A DNA stretch of 64,000 nucleotides from an uncultured Verrucomicrobiota bacterium (GCA_938003985.1 CALKWZ010000067.1:1-64000), one strand, 5' to 3'; numbered from the stretch's first letter, positions 33,164 to 42,234 are shown. The notes: generated by a model not told the origin, from the letters alone. Translations and numbers: made by a program.

Positions 33164-34489
33164 TCAGCCCTCCGTTCCCCACCCGGCGGCGGGCTCCGCC
33201 CCCGTCGCCGCCCAGTCCGACTCCAAATAGATATTCCCCGGCCCGCGTGGAATCTTCCCTGTCCCGAACACGTCCTTCGGCAACACCTCGAACGAAAGCG
33301 CCCCCGCAAAATAGTCCAGGTTCTCCCGCGACACCGCCCGCTGCAATCCCACGTTCAGCGCATACACCCCCGGCAGCAGGTTCATACGCGGCACCCGGCA
33401 TGCCACCTCCAGCGATTTCCCCGCACACAGGCTCCACGTGGCCCCGGCCACGTCCCGGCTGTTGATCCCGCACAGCCGCGTCCCCATCGCGTCGGCCAAG
33501 GCGATTCCCACGGTCAGGCTCTCCACCGGCTGCCGCGCACGCACGCGCAGCTTCACCGCGAATCCTTCGCCCATCGGTATTCCCCCAGCCGTTTCTCCGG
33601 ATCCGTTTTCAATCCGCGCGGATTCCACCCAGGCCGCCGCGCCTGCCGGCACCGTCTCCGGCGCACGCCTGAACTCCGCCCCCCGCCCCGCCCCGCAGGC
33701 TTCGATGTAGTGCGCTATCGCCTTCTCCGGCACGTCGTCCAGCGCAACCCGGCCATGGTCGATCACCACCGCACGCCCGCAAAGATTCTGCACCGCCGGC
33801 ATGTTGTGGCTCACGAACAGCACCGTCCGCCCCGCCCGCGCCACCTCGCCCATCTTCCCCAGGCATTTCTTCTGGAACTCCGCGTCCCCAACCGCCAGCA
33901 CTTCGTCGATCAGAAGGATCTCCGGCTCCAGATGCGCCGCCACCGCGAACGCCAGCCGCACGTACATCCCGCTCGAATACCTCTTCACCGGCGTGTCGAT
34001 GAACTGCTCCAGCTCCGAAAACGCCACGATCTCGTCGAACTTCCGGTCGATTTCCCCCTTTTTCATGCCGAGGATCGTGCCGTTCATGTAGATGTTTTCG
34101 CGGCCCGTCAATTCCGGGTGGAACCCCGTCCCCACCTCCAGCAGCGAAGCCACCCGGCCGTTGATGACGGCCTCGCCGGAGGTTGGTTCGGTGATGCGGG
34201 TCAACAACTTCAGGAGCGTGGATTTGCCGGCGCCGTTGCGGCCGATGATGCCGATCGCTTCGCCGGGCGCCACCTCGAAGGTGGCCTCTTTCAGCGCCCA
34301 GAACAAGCCGGCGCCGTCCGGAGCCGAGGCTCCCCGGGCCGGCCCGATCTTGCCCATGTGGGCCCGCGGGTCGCGGCGGCGGAGCTTGTGCCAAAGGTAT
34401 TGGCACTCGTCCGCCAGGGTATGGCGGCCGATCGTGCCGAGCTTGTAGCACTTGGAAAGATTTCTGACGGATATGGCCGACTCGCTCAT
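33164..34489 (-). CDS. wzt: Polysaccharide ABC exporter ATP-binding protein with Wzt-type C-domain
   Basis: The 441-aa protein is the ATPase of an O-antigen/teichoic-acid-type exporter. Walker A is GRNGAGKST (83-91), the signature is YSSGM (171-175), Walker B is ILLIDE (191-196) and the H-loop is SH (227-228). A 20-residue insertion precedes the domain. Residues from about 265 to 441 form an extra beta-rich domain like the carbohydrate-binding C-domain of Wzt, which reads the modified end of the glycan before export. It overlaps the permease gene by 4 bp. Confidence 0.92.
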   Translation of the reverse strand: MSESAISVRNLSKCYKLGTIGRHTLADECQYLWHKLRRRDPRAHMGKIGPARGASAPDGAGLFWALKEATFEVAPGEAIGIIGRNGAGKSTLLKLLTRITEPTSGEAVINGRVASLLEVGTGFHPELTGRENIYMNGTILGMKKGEIDRKFDEIVAFSELEQFIDTPVKRYSSGMYVRLAFAVAAHLEPEILLIDEVLAVGDAEFQKKCLGKMGEVARAGRTVLFVSHNMPAVQNLCGRAVVIDHGRVALDDVPEKAIAHYIEACGAGRGAEFRRAPETVPAGAAAWVESARIENGSGETAGGIPMGEGFAVKLRVRARQPVESLTVGIALADAMGTRLCGINSRDVAGATWSLCAGKSLEVACRVPRMNLLPGVYALNVGLQRAVSRENLDYFAGALSFEVLPKDVFGTGKIPRGPGNIYLESDWAATGAEPAAGWGTEG

Positions 34490-35325
34490 AGGGTGTCCAC
34501 GAAGGTGCGCTGGACGCGGTTGAACAGGAACAGCCCGCTGGCGCACAGGATCACCGTGGTGCCGATGCTGAGCGCCGCCGCGCCGGCCGTGACCGTGCCC
34601 GTGCCGGTGAACATCCAGCGCGCGCATTCCACCACGAAGGACATGGGATTGAGCCACAGCAGCGCCTTCATCCCCGGACGCACCACCAGCGAGGCCGGCC
34701 AGACGATCGGCGTGGCGTACATCCAGACCTGGGTCAGGAACGTCAGCCCGAACCGGAGATCCTGGTATTTCGTCGTCAGCCCGGCCACCCACAGGCCGAG
34801 GCCCAAGCCCAGAACCGCGCACTGGAGAATCAGCAGCGGAAACGCCAGCAACGCCCACTGCGGCGCGAGCGGCGCGGACGTGAACCAGAGGTAGTACGCG
34901 TAGAATCCGACGAACATGACGAAGTTCAGGGAAAAATGGGCCAGATGGGTGAACACCGTGGACAACGGAATGACCAGCCGGGGAAAATACACCTTGGACA
35001 AGACGGCTTTCCCGGTCACCAGCGACGTGCCGCTTTGCGTCAGGCACCCGGAAAAGTAGTTCCACAGCACGGTGCCGCACATGTAGAAGACGATTTGCGG
35101 AACGCCGTCCGTCGAAACCCGCGCGACCTGCCCGAAAATGACCGTGAAGACCAGGGTCGTGACCAACGGCTGGATGATGAACCAGAGCGGCCCCAAAACG
35201 GTCTGCTTGTAGATCGCCGTCAAATCGCGCAGCACCAGCATGCGCAACAAATCCCGGTATTCCCATATTTCCCGGAAGTCGATCCGCCACCAGGGAGACC
35301 CCGCCTTGATGATGGTTCGGTGCAT
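34486..35325 (-). CDS. wzm: Polysaccharide ABC exporter permease (Wzm-like)
   Basis: This 279-aa ABC-2 type permease has six predicted membrane segments. Characteristic stretches are LLRMLVLRDLTAIYKQTVLGPLWFIIQPL at the N-terminus, then VPQIVFYMCGTVLWNYFSGCL and TPIVWPASLV near the end. It forms the channel that moves the lipid-linked polysaccharide out, together with the ATPase next door. It follows the GbsR-type regulator by 5 bp. Confidence 0.93.
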   Translation of the reverse strand: MHRTIIKAGSPWWRIDFREIWEYRDLLRMLVLRDLTAIYKQTVLGPLWFIIQPLVTTLVFTVIFGQVARVSTDGVPQIVFYMCGTVLWNYFSGCLTQSGTSLVTGKAVLSKVYFPRLVIPLSTVFTHLAHFSLNFVMFVGFYAYYLWFTSAPLAPQWALLAFPLLILQCAVLGLGLGLWVAGLTTKYQDLRFGLTFLTQVWMYATPIVWPASLVVRPGMKALLWLNPMSFVVECARWMFTGTGTVTAGAAALSIGTTVILCASGLFLFNRVQRTFVDTL

Positions 35326-35330
35326 GCGTC

Positions 35331-35840
35331 CTAGCCCAGTTTCGAAAGCAGGTTGAGCAGCGGGTTGTCCAGCAGCTTCGTCGCGCGCCGGTTCAACTGG
35401 TGCAAGCGGGACACCCGCGCGGCCAGGAAGCGGGCGCCCGGTTCGTTGCCCAGGCCTTCCAGGGCCTCGTCCGCCTGCCGCAGGTCGGTCTCCAGCACCG
35501 TCATCTTCGCGCGCGCGAATTTGAGGATGCCGTGCCGCAGGGCCGAACCGATGTCCTCCGCGCTGCGGTAATACCGCTTGCGGTCCCCCGGCTTCCGGAC
35601 GCGGTGGATCAGGCCCAGCCGTTCCAATTGCGCCGCCGCTTGGCTCACCGCCGCCTTGCTCAGGCGCAGTTCCCCCTCCAGCGCGTCCAGCGACGCCTCC
35701 CCCGCCGTCAGATACAGGCAGACCAGCACCTCTCCCGCCACCCGGTTGAATCCGAATTCCTGCGCCAAACGGCCGCCCGACGCCACCAGGCGCGTTTTCA
35801 CCGCTGCGCGCTTCGCTTTCGTTTCCGTGGAATAGACCAT
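35331..35840 (-). CDS. GbsR/MarR-family transcriptional regulator
   Basis: The 169-aa protein has a winged-helix DNA-binding domain. RLAQEFGFNRVAGEVLVCLYLTAGEASLDALEGELRLSKAAVSQAAAQLERLGLIHRV is split over the usual helices and wing (recognition helix around SKAAVSQAAAQLE), followed by a helical dimerisation tail. It is the first gene of the polysaccharide run. A promoter and an AACTTT-N12-AAAGTT inverted repeat lie within 55 bp upstream, so it probably controls itself and the exporter genes. GbsR-type regulators next to ABC polysaccharide exporters are a known arrangement. Confidence 0.85.
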   Translation of the reverse strand: MVYSTETKAKRAAVKTRLVASGGRLAQEFGFNRVAGEVLVCLYLTAGEASLDALEGELRLSKAAVSQAAAQLERLGLIHRVRKPGDRKRYYRSAEDIGSALRHGILKFARAKMTVLETDLRQADEALEGLGNEPGARFLAARVSRLHQLNRRATKLLDNPLLNLLSKLG

Positions 35841-35845
35841 GCCTG

Positions 35846-35869
35846 AACTTTTATGTTTTCGTGAAAGTT
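35846..35869. promoter_or_regulatory. Inverted repeat, candidate operator for the GbsR-type regulator
   Basis: AACTTT (35846-35851) and AAAGTT (35864-35869) form a perfect 6-bp inverted repeat with a 12-bp spacer. The right arm overlaps the proposed -10 hexamer, and the left arm lies 5 bp from the start codon. A dimeric MarR-fold protein bound here would block transcription. Confidence 0.5.
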
Positions 35870-35894
35870 ACGGGTTTTCGGCCGGGTTGTCAAC
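35865..35894 (-). promoter_or_regulatory. Promoter of the polysaccharide operon
   Basis: On the minus strand a perfect TTGACA (35894-35889) is followed after 18 bp by TAACTT (35870-35865). The start codon at 35840 would be about 20 nt from the transcript start. Confidence 0.55.
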
Positions 35895-35948
35895 CCCCCT
35901 CGCGCCGCCGGCCGCACTTTTCCGGGGCGCGGCGGAAGGCCGCGGGGC

Positions 35949-36932
35949 CTATTCCCGTCCGGCCAGCGCCTGCTGCGCGGCGGCGCGCACGCCGGCGTCC
36001 GGATCGGCGGCCGCGATTTCCCGCAACGCCGCTTCCGCGTACGGGGACCGGACGCGCGCCAGCGCCTCCCGGCAGGCCGGGATCGCCGCGCCGAAATCCG
36101 CCAGCGCGCGGCACGCCCGGCCGTCGCCGATGCCCGCCAATGCCGCCGCCGCCGCTTCCTGCGCGGCGGCGCGGGAATCGTCCAGCAGCACACTTTCCAA
36201 TGCCGGCACGTTCGAGGGCCGCGCCACGCCGGCCAGCAGATCCAGCCACGTCCGGAAATCTTCTTCGTTCTCCGCCGTCCGGATCCGTTCGGCCAAGACT
36301 TCCACGATCGCGGCGCCTTCCAGCGCCGCCACGACCGCCCGCAGGTTGCGGCGCTCGTCCGGACGTTCCTCGCGCGCGGCCATGTCCGCGACGGCCTCCG
36401 CGACGGGGCGGGAATCCGCGCTGCCGAAAACCTTCCGCAAATCGTTCTGGGCGTCGCTGGCGGGTTCCTGGCACAACCGGACGAGACCCGCCGCCAGCGC
36501 GCGCGGAGTGCCGATCCGGACCAGCAGCCGCAGCGCGGCGATCTCCGCGCGCCGCTCCCCGCTCCGCAACGTCCGCTCGAGCGCGTCCACGGCGCCATCG
36601 CCGCGCCGCACCAGTTCCGCGGCCAGCGCGATCGTCTCGGGCGATTCCCCTGCGCGGATTTGCTGAGCCAAGCGACGGCACAGATCGGCCGCGGCGACAG
36701 CCTGAAAATTCATCTGGACCGGCGCAACGGATTCTTCCTCCGCGACGCTCGGTTCCGGAAACGAAACGGCGACCGCTTGGACCGGGACGGGTTCGGCGGG
36801 CGCCGCGGTTTCCGCCGGCGGCGAAGAGGCAACCGGATCCCGCGCGCAACGGGCGCGGAGGAGCGCCGCGAACACCAACAGGACCAGCGCCGTCCCGGCG
36901 ATCTGCGCCCGCTTGCCCAGGCCTGCCTCCAT
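35949..36932 (-). CDS. Membrane-anchored HEAT-repeat-like protein
   Basis: The 327-aa protein has an N-terminal transmembrane anchor (about residues 10-28), a Pro/Ala/Glu linker and, from residue 75, helical repeats resembling HEAT or armadillo units (ETIALAAELVRRGDGAVDALERTL, AEIAALRLLVRIGTPRALAAGLV, VPALESVLLDDSRAAAQEAAAAALAGIGD). Such repeats are usually scaffolds. Function is unknown. It starts 16 bp after the SGNH protein stop, so the two are probably cotranscribed. Its layout mirrors that of the 41131-42234 protein on the other side. Confidence 0.7.
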   Translation of the reverse strand: MEAGLGKRAQIAGTALVLLVFAALLRARCARDPVASSPPAETAAPAEPVPVQAVAVSFPEPSVAEEESVAPVQMNFQAVAAADLCRRLAQQIRAGESPETIALAAELVRRGDGAVDALERTLRSGERRAEIAALRLLVRIGTPRALAAGLVRLCQEPASDAQNDLRKVFGSADSRPVAEAVADMAAREERPDERRNLRAVVAALEGAAIVEVLAERIRTAENEEDFRTWLDLLAGVARPSNVPALESVLLDDSRAAAQEAAAAALAGIGDGRACRALADFGAAIPACREALARVRSPYAEAALREIAAADPDAGVRAAAQQALAGRE

Positions 36933-36948
36933 CGGGATCGGCCGCGCC

Positions 36949-39900
36949 CTACGGCGCGGGAGCCGCCACCAGCTTGTACGTGCCTTTCCGCGGCGGCGGC
37001 GCGGTGATCTTGACGTAGTACGTGCCCGGCTCCAGCGGCAGGACGAGACGCGAAGCCAAGCCGACCGCGTTGTCGTTCTGGCCGACCAGGTCGTTCCGGT
37101 TCCCCGGTCCGTAGAGTTTCAGGATCGTGTCGGTCAAGGTGCCCAGCGCCGTCTGGATCCGATAGGTTCCGGAGGTCGGCGCCGCGAATTCGAACCAATT
37201 CGCGTCGCCCGCGTACCGGACGTTGCCGGTCAGGTTCGTCGTGCCCAGTTCCAGGACGGTCGGCGCCGCGCCGGTTTCTTCGATGTCGCGCAGAATCCGC
37301 TCGGCGCCCGCCGCGATCCGGCCGTCCACGCCCTCGCGCAGCACGCTTGCGATCCAGTTGCTGCCCGCGGCCAAGGCCGCTTCGAAGGTGATCCGGCAGG
37401 ACCCCGGATCGTTGGGCACGGTCCAGACGCATTGCATCTCGCGCTGGGCGATCTTGGAAGCGCTCGCCGGCGGGCCGGACGCGTCGTTCGTGGCCGTTCC
37501 GTCGTATTCCACGATGGCGCCGGCGGCGGGCAGCCGCCACGCGCCGTTGGTCGTCCGGGCCACGGTGCCGGTGCCGAACGCGGCGGGTTCCGTCGGCAGC
37601 TCGAAGCGCAACCGCGCCCGGGCGGTCGGATAGCTCAGCAGGGTCCAGCGGCACGTGACCACGCTGCCCGGCACCAGGTTGTCCGGCACGGCCAGGCTCC
37701 GGACCACGACGCCGGCGCGTCGCTGGGCTTCCTGCGGCGTTTCGAACGGTTTGGCATCCCGGGCCAAGGGTTCGTGCTGCAGGGCCGGTTCCGTCCCGCC
37801 TTCCGCGATGGTGCGCGCGATTTCCTTGCCGTCCAGGCCGTACGGCGCCACGTCCAGGCCGGCGGGGACATTGGCGTTGAGATAGGCGTAGCCGTCCTGC
37901 CGCGCCGCGAGGAACCGGATCCGGCACGTCCCCGGGAACCGGGGCACCGTCCAATCCGCTTCGAAACTGTAGATCCGCGACGTCCACTCGCCCAGCGTCC
38001 GGGTTCCGGGCGCGGTGCCCGCCAACCGGCCGTTGAGCGTCACGTTCGTGACGCCGGGACCTTCCGGCAGCCGGATCTTCAGCCCCGAACGCACCGGTTC
38101 GTAGGCTTCCACCTGCCAGCGCACCGGGCAGACGCTGCCCGGCACCAGGTTGTCCGGCATCTGGACGTCCTGGACGACCGCGCCCGCCAGCAGCGCCAAA
38201 TCCAGTTGCGCCAGTCCCGCGGACTTGCACGTCACCGTCAGCTTCGTCGTCGCGGCGTTGGCCTTGGCGTCGTAGGCCGTCACCGTGATGAGATTCGATC
38301 CGGGATACAGCGTCAGGCCGTCGCAACTCCAATTCGCCGTGCCCGCGCAGAGCCGGTCCCGCTCCGCGCGCGCGTTCGACGCTTCCACCCGGACCAGGCC
38401 GCCGACCGCGGCCGCCCGGCCCTTGAGGTTCAGCGTCCGGTTGGTGGTCGTCCAGGTCGCGCGGGTCGTCGGATTCGTGATCGCGACCGTGGGCGGCGGA
38501 TCGTACAGCGCGGTCACCAGGTTGCTGGCGTTCGCCGTCCAGGTCGCGTTCGTGCCGTCCGCCGCATCCACGCCCGTCCAGCCCACCAGTTTCCAGCCGC
38601 CCGTCAGCGCGGCCGGCGCGCTCAAGCCCACGACGGTCCCGTTCGTGTAGCCGAACTTGCGCGGCGTGGTCCCCGCCGAAACCTGGAACACGTCCGCCGG
38701 CGTGGTCCGGATCGGGACGTTTTTCACGGAACCATCCAGCCCCAGCGCCCGCACCGAAACGTCCACCCCGAACCAGGCCGCAACCGCTTTCGCGGACGAC
38801 AGGGTTACCGTGGCGTTCGACGACGTGCCGGACGCGGCGCCCGTCCAGCGGAAAAAGCGCGAACCGGGGGCCGGCGTCGCCCGCAGCGAAACCGCGGTGC
38901 CCTGCCTGAACCAGCCGCTGGCCACGTTGACCGAACCGTTGCCGACGGCCGCCGTCTCCAGCCAGACGTTCGTCCGCCACTGCCAGGTCACCGTCGTGTT
39001 GTTCGTCAGCACGAACGGGCCCGTGTTCGTGGCCGCGCCCGTCTTCGGCGCGCTGCCCGTCGCCGTCCAGCCCACGCAGACCAGCTGGGTCGCCCCGCCC
39101 AGCGCGAGCGGCGAACCCGCCACGCCCGCGTTCGTCGTGACGTCTTTCCGCATCCAAACGGTGCCCGCCGGCTCCGGCACCCCGTAGCGGCTGGAAACCG
39201 TCAGCGAATTGGTCGCGATCGCGAACTCCGCCGCCAGCGATTTGGCCGACGTCATCCCGACCGTGATCGCGGCCGCCGTGCTCGCCGACGCTCCCGACCA
39301 GCGGGCGAACTTGAAGCCCGCCGCCGGCAACGCCCGCACGGCCACGTTGCTGCCCCGGCGCTGCCAGCCGCTCGCCACGCTGACCGCGCCGCCGTCGCCG
39401 GCCGCCGTCTCCAGCCAGACGTTCGTCCGCCATTGCCATACGATCTTCGTGGCATTCGTCAGCGTGAACGGCCCCGTGTTCGTGGCCGCGCCCGTCTTCG
39501 GCGCGCTGCCCGTCGCCGTCCAGCCCACGCAGACCAGCTGGGTCGCCCCGCCCAGCGCGAGCGGCGAACCCGCCACGCCCGCGTTCGTCGTGACGTCTTT
39601 CCGCATCCAAACGGTGCCCGCCGGCTCCGGCACCCCGTAGCGGCTGGAAACCGTCAGCGAATTGGTCGCGATCGCGAACTCCGCCGCCAGCGATTTGGCC
39701 GACGTCATCCCGACCGTGATCGCGGCCGCCGTGCTCGCCGACGCTCCCGACCAGCGGGCGAACTTGAAGCCCGCCGCCGGCAACGCCCGCACGGCCACGT
39801 TGCTGCCCCGGCGCTGCCAGCCGCTCGCCACGCTGACCGCGCCGCCGTCGCCGGCCGCCGTCTCCAGCCAGACGTTCGTCCGCCATTGCCATACGATCTT

Positions 39901-40977
39901 CGTGGCATTCGTCAGCGTGAACGGCCCCGTGTTCGTGGCCGCGCCCGTCTTCGGCGCGCTGCCCGTCGCCGTCCAGCCCACGCAGACCAGCTGGGTCGAC
40001 GCCCCCAGCGCGATCGGCGAGCCCCCCACGCTGGCGTTCGTCGCCGTGTTCCGGCGCGTCCAGATCGTGCCCACCGCCGGATCCGGCGTCCCGTAGGCGC
40101 TTTCGATCTTCAAGCTCGGACTGGCCGCCTGCGACACCGTGAACGGACGGTCGATGCCCCCGCCCTGCACCTTGATGGCGCCGGAGCGGGCCGGACCGAC
40201 GTTTTCCGCCACGTCGTAGACCACGGTCCCGTTGCCCGTGCCCGCGCCGGACTGGATCGTGATCCACGGCGGAGCATCGCCCGCCGTCCACGGCAGGGCG
40301 GTCGTCACCGCGATCGTCTGCCCGGCCACGGCCAACTCGGAATGCGAGCGGCCGGTCGGCGTCAGCAGCACCACTGGAATATGCGCGCCGAACGTCCGCG
40401 CGATGATTTCCATGCCGGCGTCGTTGGGATGGAATCCGTCGGAGACGAACAGGCCCGCGCCCGAACCGAACGCGGACTGGACGTCGGCCAGGCGGATGCC
40501 GTTGGCCGAGGCGTACGAGCGCAAATAGCTGTTGTAGGCCTGCACCTTGGACATTTCCCCGGCCCGCGGTCCCACCATGGGCGGGATCGTGCCGATGACC
40601 GGAATGGCGCCGTACGACCGCACCCGCAGGGCCGTCTGCAAAACCGTGTTCGCCACTTCCTGCATGCTTTTTCCGGGATCGTTGATGTCGTTGGTCCCGT
40701 ACAGCAGCAACACGTAGGACGGATCGTACTGCGCCAGCTGGGAGTCGATGACCCGCAAACTGTAGCTGGCCGTCACCCCGCCGACGCCGGCGTTGATGGT
40801 CGGCGCCCCGGTGTTCCGGTTCAGCCGGATCGGATAGGAAACGCTGACGAATTCCGCCCGCCCCTGCGTGATGCTGTCGCCCATGCAGAGCACCGGCCCC
40901 TGAGCCTGGCTGGCCGAAACGCCCCACGCCGACCACGTCGCCGCCAGCAGCGCGGCCCGAATCCATCGTTTGTGCAT
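36949..40977 (-). CDS. Giant secreted SGNH hydrolase with BACON, repeat and PPC-like domains
   Basis: The 1342-aa protein has a signal peptide (MHKRWIRAALLAATWSAWGVSASQAQG). Its SGNH esterase domain has nucleophile S35 in CMGDSITQG, G/N oxyanion residues in NAGVGG and GTND (N96), and D180/H183 in DGFHPND. A BACON-like domain follows (PWTAGDAPPWITIQSGAG). Then come repeats of about 151 residues, two of them identical, resembling InlB/Listeria-type divergent repeats (VSLRATPAPGSRFFRWTG). Ig-like domains and a C-terminal pre-peptidase-type domain (ANWFEFAAPTSGTYRI, LEPGTYYVKI) complete it. It is probably a surface or secreted carbohydrate esterase. The start at 40977 is favoured by AAGGA six bases upstream. 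Confidence 0.82.
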   Translation of the reverse strand: MHKRWIRAALLAATWSAWGVSASQAQGPVLCMGDSITQGRAEFVSVSYPIRLNRNTGAPTINAGVGGVTASYSLRVIDSQLAQYDPSYVLLLYGTNDINDPGKSMQEVANTVLQTALRVRSYGAIPVIGTIPPMVGPRAGEMSKVQAYNSYLRSYASANGIRLADVQSAFGSGAGLFVSDGFHPNDAGMEIIARTFGAHIPVVLLTPTGRSHSELAVAGQTIAVTTALPWTAGDAPPWITIQSGAGTGNGTVVYDVAENVGPARSGAIKVQGGGIDRPFTVSQAASPSLKIESAYGTPDPAVGTIWTRRNTATNASVGGSPIALGASTQLVCVGWTATGSAPKTGAATNTGPFTLTNATKIVWQWRTNVWLETAAGDGGAVSVASGWQRRGSNVAVRALPAAGFKFARWSGASASTAAAITVGMTSAKSLAAEFAIATNSLTVSSRYGVPEPAGTVWMRKDVTTNAGVAGSPLALGGATQLVCVGWTATGSAPKTGAATNTGPFTLTNATKIVWQWRTNVWLETAAGDGGAVSVASGWQRRGSNVAVRALPAAGFKFARWSGASASTAAAITVGMTSAKSLAAEFAIATNSLTVSSRYGVPEPAGTVWMRKDVTTNAGVAGSPLALGGATQLVCVGWTATGSAPKTGAATNTGPFVLTNNTTVTWQWRTNVWLETAAVGNGSVNVASGWFRQGTAVSLRATPAPGSRFFRWTGAASGTSSNATVTLSSAKAVAAWFGVDVSVRALGLDGSVKNVPIRTTPADVFQVSAGTTPRKFGYTNGTVVGLSAPAALTGGWKLVGWTGVDAADGTNATWTANASNLVTALYDPPPTVAITNPTTRATWTTTNRTLNLKGRAAAVGGLVRVEASNARAERDRLCAGTANWSCDGLTLYPGSNLITVTAYDAKANAATTKLTVTCKSAGLAQLDLALLAGAVVQDVQMPDNLVPGSVCPVRWQVEAYEPVRSGLKIRLPEGPGVTNVTLNGRLAGTAPGTRTLGEWTSRIYSFEADWTVPRFPGTCRIRFLAARQDGYAYLNANVPAGLDVAPYGLDGKEIARTIAEGGTEPALQHEPLARDAKPFETPQEAQRRAGVVVRSLAVPDNLVPGSVVTCRWTLLSYPTARARLRFELPTEPAAFGTGTVARTTNGAWRLPAAGAIVEYDGTATNDASGPPASASKIAQREMQCVWTVPNDPGSCRITFEAALAAGSNWIASVLREGVDGRIAAGAERILRDIEETGAAPTVLELGTTNLTGNVRYAGDANWFEFAAPTSGTYRIQTALGTLTDTILKLYGPGNRNDLVGQNDNAVGLASRLVLPLEPGTYYVKITAPPPRKGTYKLVAAPAP
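39020..39998. repeat. Two exact 453-bp tandem repeats plus partial third
   Basis: Copies begin at 39020 and 39473 and, by eye, are identical through their whole length. A third begins at 39926 and stays identical for about 70 bp before diverging. The period is 151 codons, so the SGNH reading frame is kept. Identity at synonymous sites points to recent duplication or gene conversion. Confidence 0.9.
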
Positions 40978-40983
40978 GCTCAT

Positions 40984-40988
40984 TCCTT
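40984..40988 (-). promoter_or_regulatory. Ribosome binding site deciding the SGNH gene start
   Basis: AAGGA on the minus strand touches an upstream ATG (40983) but lies six bases before the in-frame ATG at 40977. The second spacing is the workable one. Confidence 0.6.
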
Positions 40989-41034
40989 GGCTAGAGAGAG
41001 GGAATCGCTCCGCCTGAAAACCGTTATTTCCGCG

Positions 41035-41062
41035 ACTTTACGCCCCTTGCCCCCCGTTTCAA
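41035..41062 (-). promoter_or_regulatory. Predicted promoter of the SGNH/HEAT-repeat operon
   Basis: On the minus strand TTGAAA (41062-41057) and TAAAGT (41040-41035) are 16 bp apart, leaving a leader of about 50 nt before the start at 40977. Confidence 0.5.
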
Positions 41063-41130
41063 CCCAAAATATGGCCATTTTGCGCCGCGCCCGGTTGACG
41101 TGGCCCCGAAAATGGGCCATCTATCGCCCT

Positions 41131-42234
41131 ATGCCGAACCCACCCCCCGCCTTTTTCGACAAACGCCGCCTCGGAATCCTCGCCGGGGCGCTCGTGCTGC
41201 TCGCCGGCGCCGCATGGCTGCTCCGCGCCCGCGGTCCGGCCCCCGATTCCGCGCCCGCCGCCGCCCGCGAAACCTCCGCGCCGGTCGCGCCCCCCCCCGA
41301 ACCGGTCCCCGCACCGACCGCTGCGCCCGGCGCCGAATCGGCGCCGGCGCCTTCCGCGCCCGCCGCGGTTGCCGAACCGGCGGCGCCGCCGGCCGTGGCC
41401 GCCAGCTACGACCAGCGGATCGCCGCTTTGCTCGCCGCCGTCCAAAACCGCCGTGCCGCCGGCGACGCCGCGGTCCGCCGCCAAATTCCCGCTCTTCTGG
41501 CCTCGAACGATCCCCTGGATGCGATCGTCGGCCTCGCGCTGCTGGCCGGAGCCGGGGCCTGGGAGCTCCTGCCCGCCGGGTCCGGCTCCACCCCGGAAAT
41601 CGCGCTGGCCGCCGCCGATCTGTGCGCCGCCCTCTTCGAACCCCAGGTCGCCCGCGACCTGCTGGTCCAATGGATGGCCCGCGCGGGCGGCCCCCAGGCC
41701 GCCGGCGAAAAAGCCCACGATCTGCTCCTGAAAGCCAACCTGCCCTACGGCGGCGGCAGCGCCGCCCTCGACTTCATGCAGAACGTCAACGATCCGCAAG
41801 CCATCTTCATCGGCCTCTACGAATTCGCCGTGGATCCGCGCCTGCCCGGCGCCGTCCGCTCCGAAGCGCTCGTCCGCCTGCGCGCGCGGATGGAACCCGA
41901 CGCCTACCGCGACCTCGTCCGCGAATGCGCCGAACGGGCCCGCGCGGACGACGAGGACTGGGCGCTCCGCGCGGAACGCCTGCAGGCCCGCTTGGATGCC
42001 GCCGTGGACCGCCGGTTCGTCGAAACGGAACTGGCCGATCCGTATCCCGGCTTCGTGGAAGACCTCGAGCTCCAGCTCCGGTACGGGCTCGCGGAAGAAC
42101 GGTTGGATTTGACCGCGGAAACCGCCGCGTTTTTCCGCGACGCCTTGGTCCGACTGGATGCCGCCGCCCTGTCGGGGCCGGACCGCGCCGCCGCTCTGCG
42201 CCTGCGCCGGCTGCTGGAGTCCAAGCTCCGCTAG
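41131..42234 (+). CDS. Membrane-anchored Ala/Pro-rich helical protein
   Basis: The 367-aa protein has a basic N-terminus, one transmembrane helix (about 13-31), an Ala/Pro linker to residue 90 and a helical domain (IAALLAAVQNRRAAGDAAVRRQI, then LVRLRARMEPDAYRDLVREC). No family was recognised. It runs divergently from the giant SGNH gene and has the same anchor-linker-helix plan as the HEAT-repeat protein at 35949-36932. An in-frame ATG exists at 41071. An imperfect inverted repeat (41071-41081 / 41109-41120) lies just upstream. The 3' end nearly meets the convergent pseudopilin operon. Confidence 0.65.
   Translation: MPNPPPAFFDKRRLGILAGALVLLAGAAWLLRARGPAPDSAPAAARETSAPVAPPPEPVPAPTAAPGAESAPAPSAPAAVAEPAAPPAVAASYDQRIAALLAAVQNRRAAGDAAVRRQIPALLASNDPLDAIVGLALLAGAGAWELLPAGSGSTPEIALAAADLCAALFEPQVARDLLVQWMARAGGPQAAGEKAHDLLLKANLPYGGGSAALDFMQNVNDPQAIFIGLYEFAVDPRLPGAVRSEALVRLRARMEPDAYRDLVRECAERARADDEDWALRAERLQARLDAAVDRRFVETELADPYPGFVEDLELQLRYGLAEERLDLTAETAAFFRDALVRLDAAALSGPDRAAALRLRRLLESKLR

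Noticed and set aside
39020..39998. 453-bp repeats as an insertion sequence or CRISPR-like array
   Set aside because: The units stay in the SGNH protein frame, have no terminal inverted repeats or transposase, and are far too long for CRISPR.
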